A stretch of 64,000 bases of DNA from Antilocapra americana (Eukaryota; Chordata; Mammalia; Artiodactyla; Antilocapridae), in assembly GCA_007570785.1 (NCBI GenBank), contig ML662442.1:58076518-58140517 (forward strand), written 5' to 3'. Position 1 is the stretch's first letter. Each line of letters starts with the position of its first letter. The notes beneath the pieces were generated by a model. It made no database searches, was not told the origin of the DNA, and saw only the letters and a list, made by a program, of their open reading frames with translations. Made by a program: the position numbers and the translations under genes. Positions 45,990 to 60,633 of the stretch are shown here, in pieces.

Positions 45990-46960
45990 AACAAATGATA
46001 ACATTTGTCACCCCGGTCTTGTCTATCCCATTGATCGCTGTGAGAAGAATGTATTGTGAGGAGAATGTACTGGAAACAGCAGTGTAAAGTACCAGGTGAA
46101 TGTTCTGGTTTCCAGCCCCTAGGCAATCAATAGCACAGACTGCAATAGTTCTACAGAATCAGGAAGCTAAAACACTAGGAGAGGGTAGTCCATTATGTAG
46201 TTGTAAACAAATCGCTGCTTTTACCATTAGGAAATCCCAGACCAGTCAATGTAAACAAGTCTGCCTAAGGCTTGCTTGACGACAGCACTTTTTAATTTAC
46301 TGAAAACTCCTTTCCAGGTATCTAATTTTAAAGCCACCAGTATAGGCTGGTAATTAATAATTTAAGGATGTTACATTTAAATGGATAGATTTTATTTTGG
46401 GGGGAGAGTTCTTTATGCCTTGGGTTTTCTTCTATTTTAATTTAGTAGATGTTGATATGTTGGTTTGCATTGCGGCATATAATGATTTTCCGCATTTTGA
46501 CCCAAAGAAAATGAGTTCAGAGTACTCCTGGGCTTGAGTGTAAAATAAGGCGACTGCCTCCTTCAATTTCTGAGGCAAGGAATCTGACCTCGAAAGACAT
46601 ATTTACGTTTCATAAATGGCAAATATGAGGGAATCCTTTCTGAACTATTTTACATAGGGTTCCCAGAATTCAAGTTTTATCCTATTGAATTTGAGAAACA
46701 TTGCTTTTTTTCCTACAAAGCTATTGCAGTTCACCAAATAATCATCTCTAGGCTAGGTTACTAGACATACTGGAGGTCAGCACACCCCTCCACAATGCAA
46801 ATCCTAGAAGAACACGTCCTTTTATTTGTTTTTAACTGCAACAAATACTAAAAGAGTCAAATGTCAGATGGAAACATGAGTAAAGCCAGATATACAAGTT
46901 TGTTTAGACTTCCACGAAATCTTTTTTCCTCCTAGCCAGTTTTGTTTGCTTTTTGTTTCT
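45990..46960. other. Repeat-free intergenic stretch with two forkhead-like sites
   Basis: About 1 kb with no recognised repeat. Two TGTAAACAA 9-mers (46202-46210, 46250-46258) lie 48 bp apart in the same orientation. No open frame of note. Confidence 0.35.
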
Positions 46961-46976
46961 GATGTGGACCATTTTT

Positions 46977-47135
46977 AAAGTCTTTATTGAATTCTTTACA
47001 ATATTGCTTCTGCTTTATGTTTTAGTTTCTTGACTCTAAGGCATGTGGCATTTTAGTTCCCCAACCAGGGATCAAACTCACACCCCCTGAAGTGGAAGCA
47101 TGGAGTCTTAACCACTGGACTGCCAGGGAAGTCCT
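46977..47135 (-). mobile_element. CHR-type SINE
   Basis: Reverse copy: aaagtctttattgaattctt, ggcatgtggcattttagttc, ccaaccagggatcaaactca, to ggactgccagggaagtcc. Confidence 0.83.
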
Positions 47136-47466
47136 AAAATAGACTTTTTAAGCAACAAGGTTTATAACTGATATGACTGCATGTTCCAGGGTTGACTGGA
47201 GATGATCTGGTGGTAAGGAGAGCTTTGGGGAGGCCACTAGGTTAGATAAGGAAAGCATTTATGTAGTCTAGGACAAAGCAATGATGTCGAAAATTAAGAG
47301 AAGGGATAGAATTTGGGAAATAGTGCTAAAGTGATTGTGAAAAGAATATTGGTAGAGGGTAGGGAGAAAGGGAAGTGGCAAAGTTCAGGTTTTAGCTTAA
47401 GAAGACAAGGTACAAACAGTGCTGCAGGCATTTGGAGACATAAAGAGAGACAGGTTTAAGACAAGC

Positions 47467-47593
47467 TGTTGTTGTTCAGTTGCTAAGTCATGTCCGCCTC
47501 TTTTTGATTGCATGGGTTGTAGCCCGCCAGGCTCCTCTGTCCATGGGATTTCCCAGGCAATAACACTGGGGTGGCTTACTATTTCCTTCTCCA
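47467..47593 (-). mobile_element. Bov-A SINE fragment
   Basis: Reverse unit from gttgttgttcagttgctaag to atttccttctcca. It is directly followed by a CHR-type SINE head, giving a composite block. Confidence 0.8.
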
Positions 47594-47700
47594 TGTTTTG
47601 GTTTTTTAGCATGTGGGATCTTAGCTCCCCGACCAGGGATTGAACTCATACCTCCTGCACTAGGAAGGTGATGACTTAACCACTAAATTGCCAGGGAAGT
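47594..47700 (-). mobile_element. CHR-type SINE head
   Basis: Reverse copy: gcatgtgggatcttagctcc, ccgaccagggattgaactca, to ttgccagggaagta. Adjoins a Bov-A fragment. Confidence 0.8.
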
Positions 47701-47871
47701 ACCACCTCCTAGTCAATTTTGACCCCTCTCACTGTTATTTCTCCTCCATTAGACTTGGAGCCCATTGTAGCCTGAAATGTGCTTTTGAATATTTTGGTTT
47801 TCCATCAAAATGCTTACAGCTCAATAGTACCATGCACATAACTGGGGATCCATACATGGTTTTTGAGTGAA

Positions 47872-47877
47872 TTTATT
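47872..47877 (-). promoter_or_regulatory. C6orf163: AATAAA polyadenylation signal of C6orf163
   Basis: AATAAA on the minus strand about 50 nt after the C6orf163 stop. It is the first canonical hexamer downstream and would give a short 3' UTR. A longer alternative 3' UTR cannot be excluded. Confidence 0.55.
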
Positions 47878-47925
47878 TAGTCTTTCGAACTGTGTCTTTT
47901 GTAGTGAAATTTCAGATGAAGACTT

Positions 47926-49331
<1,406 letters not shown>

Positions 49332-49636
49332 GTATCTAAAGGAAATTGACCTTGACTATTCGTTGGACGGACTGATAATGAAGATGAAGCACCACTACTT
49401 TGGCCACCTGATGTGAAGAGCCGACTTATTGGAAAAGACCCTGAGGCTGGGAAAGATTGAAGGCAGGAGGAAAAGGGGACAACAGAGAATGAGATGGTGG
49501 GATGACATCACTGACTCAATAAACATCAGTTTGGGCAAACTCTGGGAGACAGTGAAGGACAGGGAAGCCAGGTGTGCTGCAGTCCATGGGGTCTCAAAGA
49601 GTTGGACATGACTTTGCGACTGATCAGGAACAGTAA
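49332..49636 (+). mobile_element. BovB LINE 3' fragment
   Basis: Forward BovB 3' end: from tctaaaggaaattgacc through agatgaagcaccactactttggcc to aaagagttggacatgact. Lies in a C6orf163 intron or 5' flank, upstream of the last exon. Confidence 0.87.
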
Positions 49637-49662
49637 GAGATCCACAGCGGAATTCTAAACAG

Positions 49663-49842
49663 TGGGCTTCCTTAGTGGCTCAAATGGTAAAGAACCCACC
49701 TGCAATGTGGGAGACCTGGGTTCGATCCCTGGGTTGGGAAGATCTCCTGGAGAAGGGATGGGAGTGGCTACCCATTCCAGTATTCTGGCCTGGAGAATTC
49801 CATGGATAGGGTTGCAACAAGTTGGACACAACTGAGTGACTT
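49663..49842 (+). mobile_element. Bov-tA SINE
   Basis: Forward copy: ggcttccttagtggctcaaa, ggttcgatccctgggttggg, to ttggacacaactgagtgac. Confidence 0.86.
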
Positions 49843-50865
49843 TTACGTTCACTCCACATATTAGTTTCTGCAAATGCTCTAAAGAATGCTGGACTTTTCT
49901 AGCAAAGTCTCTAAATGAGATCTGGTGTGCTGCAGAGTGGGTTCAGTTGACTAGAACAAATTTGAAACTTTGACAGTTATTTGAAGAATGCCCACCATGT
50001 GCCAGGCTCTCTTATAGGCACTAGGGACACATCAAAGAACAAAATGGACATTCTAGGTGGATATGCTTCCATAGCAGGAATGGCAGTTCTCTAGTCTTAG
50101 TCAACTGGTTCAGTGAAAGATGACCATCGAAAGTCTTCCACCTTTGAACTTCATGGAAGAAAGGGCCAAACGTGGATAAAAGTGAAGGAATGAAGGAGGG
50201 AGCAGGAGGCTCAGGGGAGTGTGAGGAGAGACCCAGATGCTCCTTTAGGATGGGCAGAGTTCCTGAGATGGAGCGGAGGAAACAGAGGGGGAGGAGAACC
50301 ACCCTCCATTGCTTTGGACAACTCACTCAGGAATTACTGTCTTCTCTAACTTTCTCCCCAAATCCTCTATTTTCTTCCTCCTCTACCTCACAGTGACTTC
50401 CAGCCTATACAAGTAGGGAACCACTGAAATAGCCAAGGCTGCAGCCTTCATTCCTATTTATCTGTACTCCCTATAGGATTTTACTTCTAGCTCTCTTCTA
50501 AACAGTTCTAACAAGGAATTTTGCCGATTAATTATACACAAATAGATTTGTTAACTCAAACAGTGAAGCAAGAGACAAGTCCTAGACCAGGAGGCCAAAC
50601 ACAGAGGTTTCAGTCTGGGTCCTGCTGTGTCAGCTACATGAGCTTGGGCAGGTCACTAAGCACCCAGAAACAGAGGTCTAGAACCTCTGGATCCTGATAA
50701 TCACTAGGGCTCCTGAATGCTGACCTGTCAAAATTGGCCAAACCCATCAAATGTTCATTACATATATAAAATGGTTAGTTTGACATTTTTCACATATATA
50801 TTAATAAGTGTATATGTGATCTGATTTATGTAAAAGTTATTTAAAATTATGCATATATAAGGCTG

Positions 50866-51452
50866 TTCAGTTCAGTCACTCAGTTGTGTCCGACTCTTTG
50901 TGACCCCATGGACCACAGCATGCCAGGCCTCCCTGTGCATCACCAACTCCCAGAGTTTACTCAAACTCATCTCCACTGAGTTGGTGATGCCATCCAACCA
51001 TCTCATCCTCTGTCATCCCCTTCTCCTCCTGCCTTCAATCTTTCCCAGAATCAGGGTCTTTTCAAATGAGTCAACTCTTTGCATCAGGTGGCCAAAATAT
51101 TGGAGTTTCAGCTTCAACATCAGTCCTTTCAATGAACACTCAGGACTTATTTCCTTTAGGATGGACTGGTTGGATCTCCTTGCAGTCCAAGGGATGCTCA
51201 AGAGTCTTCTCCAACACCACAGTTCAAAAGCATCGATTCTTCGGTGCTCAGCTTTCTATATAGTCCAACTCTCACATCCATACATGACCACTGGAAAAAC
51301 CATAGCCTTGACAAGACAGACCTTTGTTGGCAAAGTAACATCTCTACTTTTTAATATGCTGTCTAGGTTGGTCATAAGTCATAACTTTCCTTCCAAAGAG
51401 TAAGCATCTTTTAATTTCATGGCTGCAGTCACCATCTGCAGTGATTTTGGAG
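50866..51452 (-). mobile_element. BovB LINE 3' fragment
   Basis: Reverse BovB 3' end starting gttcagttcagtcactcagttgtgtcc and ending ggctgcagtcaccatctgcagtg. In a C6orf163 intron, in the same orientation as the gene. Confidence 0.88.
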
Positions 51453-51477
51453 TAAATACATCAAAAGAGCAAGGAAG

Positions 51478-51760
51478 GATACAGAACCATTCTTTTAAAA
51501 TAATCGTCTCTGGGAGACAGTGGCAGGAAGCAGGGAGTCAGAACTTAGGAAATTTTGCTGTCTCTGGGGCGAGGGTGGGATGATATGGGAGAACAGCATT
51601 GAAACATGTAAATTATCATAAGTGAAATGAATCACCAGACCAGGTTTGATGCATGATATACGGTACTCAGGGCTGATGCACCAGGATGACCCAGAGGGAT
51701 GGAATTGGGAGGGAGGTGGGAGGGGGATTCTGGAAGGGGAACACATATATAACCACTAGA
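51478..51760 (+). mobile_element. L1 3' UTR fragment
   Basis: gatatgggagaacagcattg, agaccaggtttgatgcatga and ccagagggatggaattggga are artiodactyl L1 3' UTR. Confidence 0.78.
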
Positions 51761-51982
51761 GGATGTGAAGAATGACTGTTATGTGTTTGTGGAAAAATAT
51801 TTCTTGATTCCTTGCCTCCCCTAAAATTGGAGATAGGGAATGAAAGGCACAATTTTTAGGGCAGTAGTTACCTTGCAAGACAGGAGAAGAGGAAGCAAAT
51901 GTGGTTGAGGAAGAACATGGGACTTTCCAATCCCCTCAGATGGCTGGTAGGCCCTTGAGTATTCGTGCTATTTTTCTTTACA

Positions 51983-51983
<1 letters not shown>

Positions 51984-52022
<39 letters not shown>
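51984..52022 (+). repeat. (CA)n microsatellite
   Basis: About 19 uninterrupted CA units, about 130 bp from a C6orf163 exon. Length polymorphism is likely. Confidence 0.95.
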
Positions 52023-52025
<3 letters not shown>

Positions 52026-52128
52026 ACAATATATTATATATTGCTCCCCATGTTTGATATATTCTGTAATAAAAATGTAAAAACACTAAAAGTAGGAAGT
52101 ATCTATGGCGTCCACCCTATCTTCTTTA

Positions 52129-52386
<258 letters not shown>

Positions 52387-52496
52387 CTACAGCTCTGATG
52401 TCTAAAAATGAATACTAAGAGGTTATTCAGATCATAATTTATCTGCCTGATGGAGTATACACCGATTAAGCCTGATGATTTAAGAGTGTATAAAAA

Positions 52497-52895
52497 TAAG
52501 AAGCAGATCCACAGATATAGAAATCAAACAAATAAGTTACCAGTGGGGAGAGGTAAGGGGGAAGGGGTGGTATAAGAGTGGGGAGAAAAGGAGGATTTTT
52601 ATGGGGTTGTATGAAATCATGTGTGTGAAACATCTGAAAATTGTAAAGCACCATAGAATTTAAAGAATTTTTTGTTCAATACAAAAAGAATTGTTTAGAA
52701 AAGTGAAGGAATACAGAAAAAGAAAATTTAAAAAAACTGGGGGGGTGGTTGAGAGGGAGGCTCAAGAGGGAGGGGAGATATAGATATATATAGATATAGA
52801 TATATAGATATATAGTTATAACTGATTTGCACTGTTGCACAGCAGAAGCCAACACAACATTGCAAAGCAATTATCATCCACTTAAAAAGAAAAAC
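52497..52895 (+). mobile_element. L1 3'-end fragments with (GATATA)n
   Basis: Two pieces: 52497-52660 (agttaccagtggggagaggt) and 52740-52895 (gttgcacagcagaagccaac... agcaattatcatccacttaa). A GATATA-type expansion lies at about 52777-52817. Confidence 0.7.
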
Positions 52896-53029
52896 TGAAA
52901 TGGTATATCTATACCATAGAATAGTATTAATATACAGCTATTGAAAAGGAAAAAAAAGAGTATATACTATATGGGAAACTTATAATGATGCTAGGTAAAA
53001 CCATACTTATATAGCATATGTATACTGTA

Positions 53030-53238
53030 GTTGTTTAGATGCTAACTCTTGACTGCCTGTTTTGCAACCCCATGGACTGTAGCTCACCAGGCTCCTCTTT
53101 CCATGGGATTTCCCAGGCAAGAATACTAGAGTGGGTTGCCATTTCCTTCTCCAGGGGAATCTTCCCAACCCAGGGATCAAACCCATGTCTCCTGCATTAG
53201 CAGGAGGATTCTTTATTACTGTGCCACCAGGGAAGCCC
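53030..53238 (-). mobile_element. Bov-tA SINE
   Basis: Reverse copy from ttgtttagatgctaactctt to gccaccagggaagcccaag, in a C6orf163 intron. Confidence 0.86.
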
Positions 53239-53648
53239 AAGTATATACATAGATAATATTGAAAAGGAATATGCAAAAGGAAAAGTAATTGAGTCATGGT
53301 TATTTTTTGATTGTCCAAATAGCATCTTGTTATCTTTATCCATGATTAGAAATACAGGCTACAATACTGCTTTAGGAAGTCAGTCCTGGAAAGTGCCAGA
53401 AATAATGACCAGGAGAGTCTCTTGGGTAGGAGGGGACCTGAGCAAGCAGTCCACAGGACGGCAGTCTCAGGAAGCTGCCTGCATGCTGCCACTGTCCTTC
53501 TGGCGTATTCCAGCTCATTGACCTTGAGGGGGCCCATCCTCAGTCATGAAGGAGACAGGAACAAGAATTCCACCACTTGTTCCTGTAGAAGGACCTATGG
53601 AGCCTTCAGCTAGGTAAAGAGAGGAGACACTTGTCAAACCAGGACTAA

Positions 53649-53780
53649 GGACTTCCCTGGAGATCCAGTTGTTAAGACTCCATGCTTCCAATGCAGGAGG
53701 CGCAGATTCGATCTTTGGTCCAGGAATAAGATCCCACATGCTGTGCAGCATGGCCAAAAGATAAAAAAACAAAAACAAAA
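53649..53780 (+). mobile_element. CHR-type SINE
   Basis: Forward copy: ggacttccctggagatccag, gcagattcgatctttggtcc, with an A-rich tail (aaaaaacaaaaacaaaac). Confidence 0.84.
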
Positions 53781-54074
53781 CAGGACTTGAGGGAAACAGG
53801 CTCTCAAGGGAAACCGTGTATCCCTGGAAATGCCCAAAGAAGGCATGGTGTGCCAGGCACAGTGCTGGGCCCACTGCTCCAAGCAGGAGGAGGCTGGAAT
53901 TCCATCCTTGGATTCACTGCCTACTGCAGGAGACCCAAACTCCATTCCGCAACCACTGTTCTAAAAGAAATACATGTCAGAAAGGAGGGGCAGTTAATCC
54001 TCTCCAGTTGTTTCAAAACTTTCATTTAAAGGGAAATGTGTATCTCTCTTATGAGAGAACATACAGAAACTAAG

Positions 54075-54258
54075 TTGTTCAACATTCTGTAATAACCTAA
54101 ACAGGAAAAGAATTTGAAAAACAATAGATATGTGTGTCAATATATGTATAACTGAATCACTCTGCAGCACACCTGAAACTAATACAACATTGCTAATCAA
54201 CTATGCTTCAATATAAAATAAAAATTTTAAAAAGATAAAAACAAAACAAACAAAAAAG
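54075..54258 (+). mobile_element. L1 3' end
   Basis: cattctgtaataacctaaac, actgaatcactctgcagcac, gctaatcaactatgcttcaa and an A-rich tail. Confidence 0.82.
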
Positions 54259-56639
54259 AAATTATCTCACAGACTGAGTCATTGGAAGAACTAGGACCAG
54301 AAAGCAGGATCCTCACCCACCAGTTTCTCACTTCATTGCTGGCTATGATGCTGGGGTCTTTCCAGAGATTCATCGCTTTGTTTTCATTCCAGAAATTCTG
54401 TCTTATCAGACAATATGGTAAGTTTCCTCCCTCCCTTCGAACCTCTCCCCACCTCCCAGAGACAATTTCTGAGCAGAGTTTGGAAGGTTCTGCTATGGGT
54501 AATAAGTCTAAGTCTCTATCTTGTAGTCAGAGGCTGATGTGGAACATCTTAGGGGATATTTCAACTTCTTAGGTATAATTTCTGTGTTTTCAAGTACATT
54601 TTCAGCAACTGAGATTGCCAAATGGCTGCGCCTTATAAAGATGATGTATTACCGTAATACATTTCTATTTGAATCACAGAACTTAAAAAGGATACCTCAG
54701 CCCTTTATTTTGACTGGATTCTGAATTTAATTCAGAGAATGATATCCCATTCCTCTTTCATGTAATGATTTAGTGAAACCAAAATCATTTTACTGTATCA
54801 CATAGCATGTCCAATAGCTATTTAAAGCTACAAGACCTACTGTTTGGCAGTGTTCCTATTCAACAGAAAGCCTTTCAGTCAAATTACTTTTATTGAAGTG
54901 CATTTTGGGAGAATGGGCCTCTATTGTGAGAAAAGAGACAGCCTCACCAAATCCGTCATCTTGACTGTGCAGACGTGTGACAGACCTTTCTTCATGCCAC
55001 CATGTCTCCCTCACGTTTCACAGGCAGGAAGATCTTGGGTCTCAATCTGTCTTTAGCTGGGGGGCTTGGTGATTTGTAGCACTTTGCTCTTTGAACTGAC
55101 TGTCAGAAAGCTGTCCTAACAGCACAGGACCTTACGGCTACTGACATTTCTGAGTCTTAGATTCACACCTGACTTTATATTTCCTCTTCTCATTTTCCCT
55201 TAGCGTATTTACTTTTTAATATTATTGTATTTGAATAAGATAATATTAGCACTTCCAAAGAAGTGTTCAAGAACCAGTGTGGCTGTTCTGTCCCTGCTGG
55301 CTGAGCAGCAGGCCTCTCCAGACATGCTATAAACGCTCCTCATGTTTTGAACTGAAATCAAGGATGGGCAGTGGTCCACTGCAGCCAGCCCCCCTCAGGG
55401 ACCATGGGCCCTGGAGTCTGGTAGGGAGGGCCCACTACGCGTCAGGAGCCCTGGGATGGAGCTCTCTTTCCTACCAGCAAGTTCTCTGAGGGCAAGGATG
55501 GTCCATTTAATCTCCCTAGTACAGAGCTGATCAATGACAGGTGTGCAGGCGTTAACAATGGACAAATGGGCCCATGGTCCCTGAACTGTTTATGAGTTAT
55601 GTTCTTGCTAAATGAGACCAAACTGGGGCCACACTTCTGTTGCTTTCCTCCAGCCTCTGCCCAGGAATCATCACCTTGCACCGTGTCCTGTCTTTCCCAT
55701 GACCCACATGTGAAAGGAGTTCTGTGTGCTTTTCCTTTGAGCAGCTTTTGGGCTGAACCATTTGAGGAACCCTGGGGCTCTGCCTTAATAGTTTACTAAC
55801 TATCCCAAGTCGTGCAGTTGTGTAATGGAACCAGGTACAGCCTGCAAAGAGTTTCCCTTGTGTGACTTCTGATCCTGCAGGAAATACCTGAGAAACAGCT
55901 CAGGGATCTCTCTTATCACTGCAGTAAATGCAAATTTAGGGAAAAGGAGGTAATCAGAGAGCCTGCTTCCTCTGTCCAGCCCGCTTTCGCACTTACAAAG
56001 TCACAGCACCACACTGGCCCCAGGATAAGGGTGGTAGTGAGTCACATGTGCCCTTAAGGAGACCGCAGGAGTGTGGCGACCAGACATTCAATGAGCAATC
56101 AATCCTCCCATCTATGTACCTGCACCAGTGCTGGGTAGGATGCTGTGAAAGAGGGCGGGGTGGCAAGGACAGTGTATGGGTGTCAGCACAGAGCTGCTTG
56201 GGTAAGGCTTCCCTTGACGAGTGATGCTGGGTGTCTGATGAGGTGCAGGAAGAACATTCTGACAAGGTCTCCAAGGTGGGAAAGCGTGTGGTGAGTGCAG
56301 GTCTGAGGATCCAGAGAAAGGGCAGTAAGAGGAGGAGAGCCAGTGACAAGAGATGTGGAGACTGACAGCCAAGGGTGCCTCCTTCATATCTAACCCCATA
56401 AAGGTGTGGGCTCATCTAAGGCCATTCTTATGGTTCATTATGTCAAAGGGATTCTCCTGCACCCAATCATCGCTCTTCCCATAGAGTCCAGGATTTCTTC
56501 TGTAAAAATCCTGGGCCTCCTAACCAACCTCCATAAAACACTCATCTAGACTTTATGATTGTTTTTCTCCCATTCCCTTGCCAGAGCTTTTTACAAACTT
56601 AAGTACTTCTTAAAAGACAACAAACAGGCCACTATAAAA
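54259..56639. other. C6orf163 intron, long repeat-poor stretch
   Basis: About 2.4 kb with no recognised repeat; 55.2-56.4 kb is GC-richer. A 140-codon minus frame at 55993-56415 lacks family resemblance and is most likely chance. Confidence 0.45.
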
Positions 56640-57073
<434 letters not shown>

Positions 57074-57437
57074 TTATTTGTTAATATACATTAGGTTTTC
57101 ATATTTAATGAAAATTAGCGACCACCATGGGGCCCCAGTAACTGGCTCTGTTTCCATCTCAGACCTTCCACAGCATACTGTTGTCTCAGGCAGAGATGTC
57201 CCTAACACAGCCCTAGCCCCTGGCTAACATACTGTTTCAGGAGCTGCCCAGGAGAGCTTTACTGCAGGCTGTTGGGTGGTCTTTTTTCTTTGGCACTCTA
57301 TTTCTTGTTGACTAACTATCAAAGTAATGTAGGCTCATTCAAGAAATTATGGAAAATACAGAGAAGTAGAAAAATGCACAAAGTCAGAAATTTGCTGAGA
57401 AGGGAGTTTGAGTACCACCCCAGATCCACTGCATCAG

Positions 57438-58301
57438 TTCAGTTCAGTTCAGTTGCTTAGTCATGTCCAACTTTTTGCGACCCCATGGACTGTAGCACGC
57501 CAGGCCTCCCTGTCCATCACCAACTCCCAGAGTCCACTCAAACTCATGTCCATTGGGTCAGTGATGCCATCTAGACATCTCATCTCTGTCATCCCCTTCT
57601 CCTCCTGCCTTCAATCTTTCCCAGCATCAGGGTCTTTTTCAATGAGTCAGTTCTTCACATCAGGTGGCCAAAGTATTGGGAGTTTCAGCTTCAGCATCTG
57701 TCCTTCCAATGAATATTCAGGGCTAATCCCCTTTAGGATGGACTGGTTGGATCTCCTTGCAGTCCAAGGGACTCTCAAAAGTCTTCTCCAACACCACAGT
57801 TCAAAAGCATCAATTCTTCGGCGTTCAGCTTTCTTTATAGTCCAAGTCTCACATCCATACATGACCACTGGATGGACCTTTGTTGGCAAAGTAATATTTC
57901 TGCTTTTTAATATACTATCTAGGTTGGTCATAACTTCCCTTCCAAGGAGTAAGCGTCTTTTAATTTCATGGCTGTAATCACCATCTGCAGTGACTCTGGA
58001 GACCAAAAAAATAAAGTCTGTCACTGTTTCCCTGTCTATTTGCCATGAAGTGATGGGACCAGATGCCATGATCTTAGTTTCCTAAATGTTGAGCTTTAGG
58101 CCAACTTTTTCCCTCTTCTCTTTTACTTTCATCAAGAGGCTTTTTAGTTCCTCTTCATTTTCTGCTGTAAGGATAGTGTTATCTGCATATCTGAGGTTAT
58201 TGATATTTCTCCTGGCAATCTTGATTCCAGCTTGTGCTTCTTCTAGCTCAGCGTTTCTCATGATGTACTCTGCATATAAGTTAAATAAGCAGGGTGACCC
58301 T
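57438..58301 (-). mobile_element. BovB LINE with RT remnant
   Basis: Reverse BovB. Minus frames 58082-58306 and 57647-58069 keep RT C-terminal sequence (NLYAEYIMRN, NNLRYADNTI, the YADN block with one changed residue). Probable TSD TGCATCAG at 57430-57437 and 58302-58309. Lies in a C6orf163 intron about 400 bp from an exon. Confidence 0.9.
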
Positions 58302-58564
58302 TGCATCAGGGTCTTCAGAAAGATGTTTCATTATTTTATTAGAAAAGAATGCCCAAAACATTAGATAAACTTGTATTTAAATTGTACATTATTCACAAAA
58401 GCATTCCCTTATATTAGGGAATATAATTAATGGCTCACAGTCAATTTAAATTGTATTATTATTGATAAGGATAAATGACTACTGAGGTTTTTATATCTAT
58501 TATCCTTCATACTGAAGCAGTTTGTACTTTTGGAGAACTTTTATACAAAGCTTTTGCTAGAACT

Positions 58565-58693
58565 GCTGCTGCTGCTAAGTTGCTTCAGTTGTGTCCAACT
58601 CTGTGTGACTCCATAGACAGCAGCCCACCAGGCTCCCCGTCCATGGGATTTTCCAGGCAAGAACACTGGAGTGGGTTGCCACTGCCTTCTCCG
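58565..58693 (-). mobile_element. Monomeric Bov-A SINE with TSD
   Basis: Reverse Bov-A unit beginning with GCTGCTGCT. TSD TTTGCTAGAACT / TTTGCTGGAACT at 58553-58564 and 58694-58705 (one mismatch). Confidence 0.87.
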
Positions 58694-59224
58694 TTTGCTG
58701 GAACTAATACTGGACAATTCCAATACTCTTTGCTATGATGTCTATGTTATAGAGAAACTTAGAAATAACTTCTAAGCATTGTGGCTCATCCTGCTCTCAA
58801 GGAATGTTAATCCTCTTTAGGGAAGTCACCTATAGCCTTTTCTTTCTTACTGGAAGAAACGGGAGCTGGAGGATGGAGGTTTGCTTTATTGAAGTGTCTG
58901 GGATCTGACTGTGAGCTTCAAGGCACTCAAAGTGCTCCCATGGCCCTCAGCAGTCATGTCTTTGGAGCAAAGAGGAGCTGGGAGAGGGCTGAAAAAGAAA
59001 CTCAGCTATGATGCAATATTTGGGGGGAAAAAGCCCCTTGGGGTATTACACGCTGCACAAATGGATGGTCTACATATTAAATACTAAGCAATAATAAACA
59101 ATTATCAACAAGAATGTCTTTTTTTTTTGAAGTTTTAATTCAATGAGAATAAAGGGAGCTAGAGTCATCCAGACGCAGGGGCAATTTAAAAGAATGGAAG
59201 CTCCTGATGATTTCTGCTTCTTAC

Positions 59225-59385
59225 TCTGCATCTACGTGTGCCGGGCACGTCATTTCATTGAACTTTCTCAACAATTTTAGAGAGTAGTATTATTCCTCTT
59301 TCACATTTGAAGATGCCAAGACTACAGAGCTGAAGAACCTACCCCCACAGATGACCAGCATTCAAAGTCAGCCCTGCCTGACTCT
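59225..59385 (+). repeat. MIR SINE
   Basis: gtgtgccgggcacgtcattt, ttcacatttgaagatgccaa, caaagtcagccctgcctgac. Ends about 70 bp from a C6orf163 exon. Confidence 0.65.
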
Positions 59386-59394
59386 ACTCTTTCA

Positions 59395-59577
<183 letters not shown>

Positions 59578-59785
59578 TCACATATATCCATGGACTATAT
59601 CTTGGCTTTCTTTTTCACTGCTATCAAGTTATTTACTAGAATTATCTAAGAAAGAGATCCTTTTGGGAAATTTCAGTCTCTAAAGACACCAGTGAGAGAG
59701 GTAAGTTATTCCCCCAACTGATGAGGAAGGAGCTCACAGCACGGTGAGACCTGGATGGACTTGGTCCCCTTAACCCACACTTCTA

Positions 59786-60388
59786 GTTGTTGTTGTTCAG
59801 TCGCTCAGTTGTGTCTCTTTGCTGCCCCATGGACTGCAGCACACCAGGCCTCCCTGTCCATCACCAGCTCCCTGAGTCCACCCAAACTCATGTCCATTGA
59901 GTCGGTAATGCCATCTATCCAACCATCTCATCCTCTGTCATCCCCTTCTCCTCCCACCTGCAAGCTTTCCCAGCATCAGGGTCTTTTCCAGTGAGTCAGT
60001 TCTTCGCATCAGGTGGCCAAAGTATAGGAACTTCAGCATCAGTCCTTCCAATGAATATTCAGGATTGAGTTTCCTTAGGATTGACTGGTTTGACCTCCTT
60101 GCAGTCCAAGGGACTCTCAAGAGTCTTCTCCAACACCACAGTTCAAAAGCATCAATACTCTAGCGCTCAGCCTTCTTTATGGTCCAGCTCTCACATCCAC
60201 ACATAACTATTGGAAAAACCATAGCTTTGGCTAGATGGAACCCTGTTGGCAAACTAATGTTTCTGCTTTTTAATACGCTGTCCAGGTTTGCCATAGCTTT
60301 TCTTCCAAGGAGCAAACATCTTTTAATTTCATGGCTGCAGTTACCATCTGCAGTGATTCTGGTGCCCAAGAAAATAAAGTCTGCCACT
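59786..60388 (-). mobile_element. BovB LINE 3' fragment with fold-back end
   Basis: Reverse BovB 3' end (gttgttcagtcgctcagttg... to gcccaagaaaataaagtctg). Its truncated 5' end is followed, after a 19-bp spacer, by the same about 20 bases in opposite orientation (60408-60427). Confidence 0.85.
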
Positions 60389-60427
60389 TTATTTTAGATG
60401 AGGAAACAGTGACAGACTTTATTTTCT
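60369..60427. repeat. Inverted repeat at a BovB 5' junction
   Basis: Left arm 60369-60388 (agaaaataaagtctgccact) and right arm 60408-60427 (agtgacagactttattttct) pair at 19 of 20 positions, with a 19-base loop. Both arms are the same piece of BovB in opposite orientations. Confidence 0.8.
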
Positions 60428-60633
60428 CCTTTTGATAACAGGACGCATTTTCCTCAAGAACTTCCTCCCTCACCTGTTCTGGGACTGCCAATCACAGCAG
60501 CCAACCTGCTTGATGCTCCCCACCTTCCAGGGCCCATTAACTGGAGCACAGCCTCAAGTCTGGCCAAACACACTCTTTTCCTTATTTTATATAAGGCTAT
60601 AAGGAGAACAGAGCTCTTTCCTCTAAGGTTTCT

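Noticed and set aside
50900..51403. 167-codon plus-strand open frame
   Set aside because: It is the antisense reading of a BovB 3' end; the same artefact appears at 57408-57977 and 36542-36853.
51984..52022. CRISPR-like or other regular array
   Set aside because: A plain CA dinucleotide microsatellite.
55993..56415. 140-codon minus-strand open frame in a C6orf163 intron
   Set aside because: No recognisable domain, overlapping frames of similar length, and unlike the neighbouring exons; chance is more likely.
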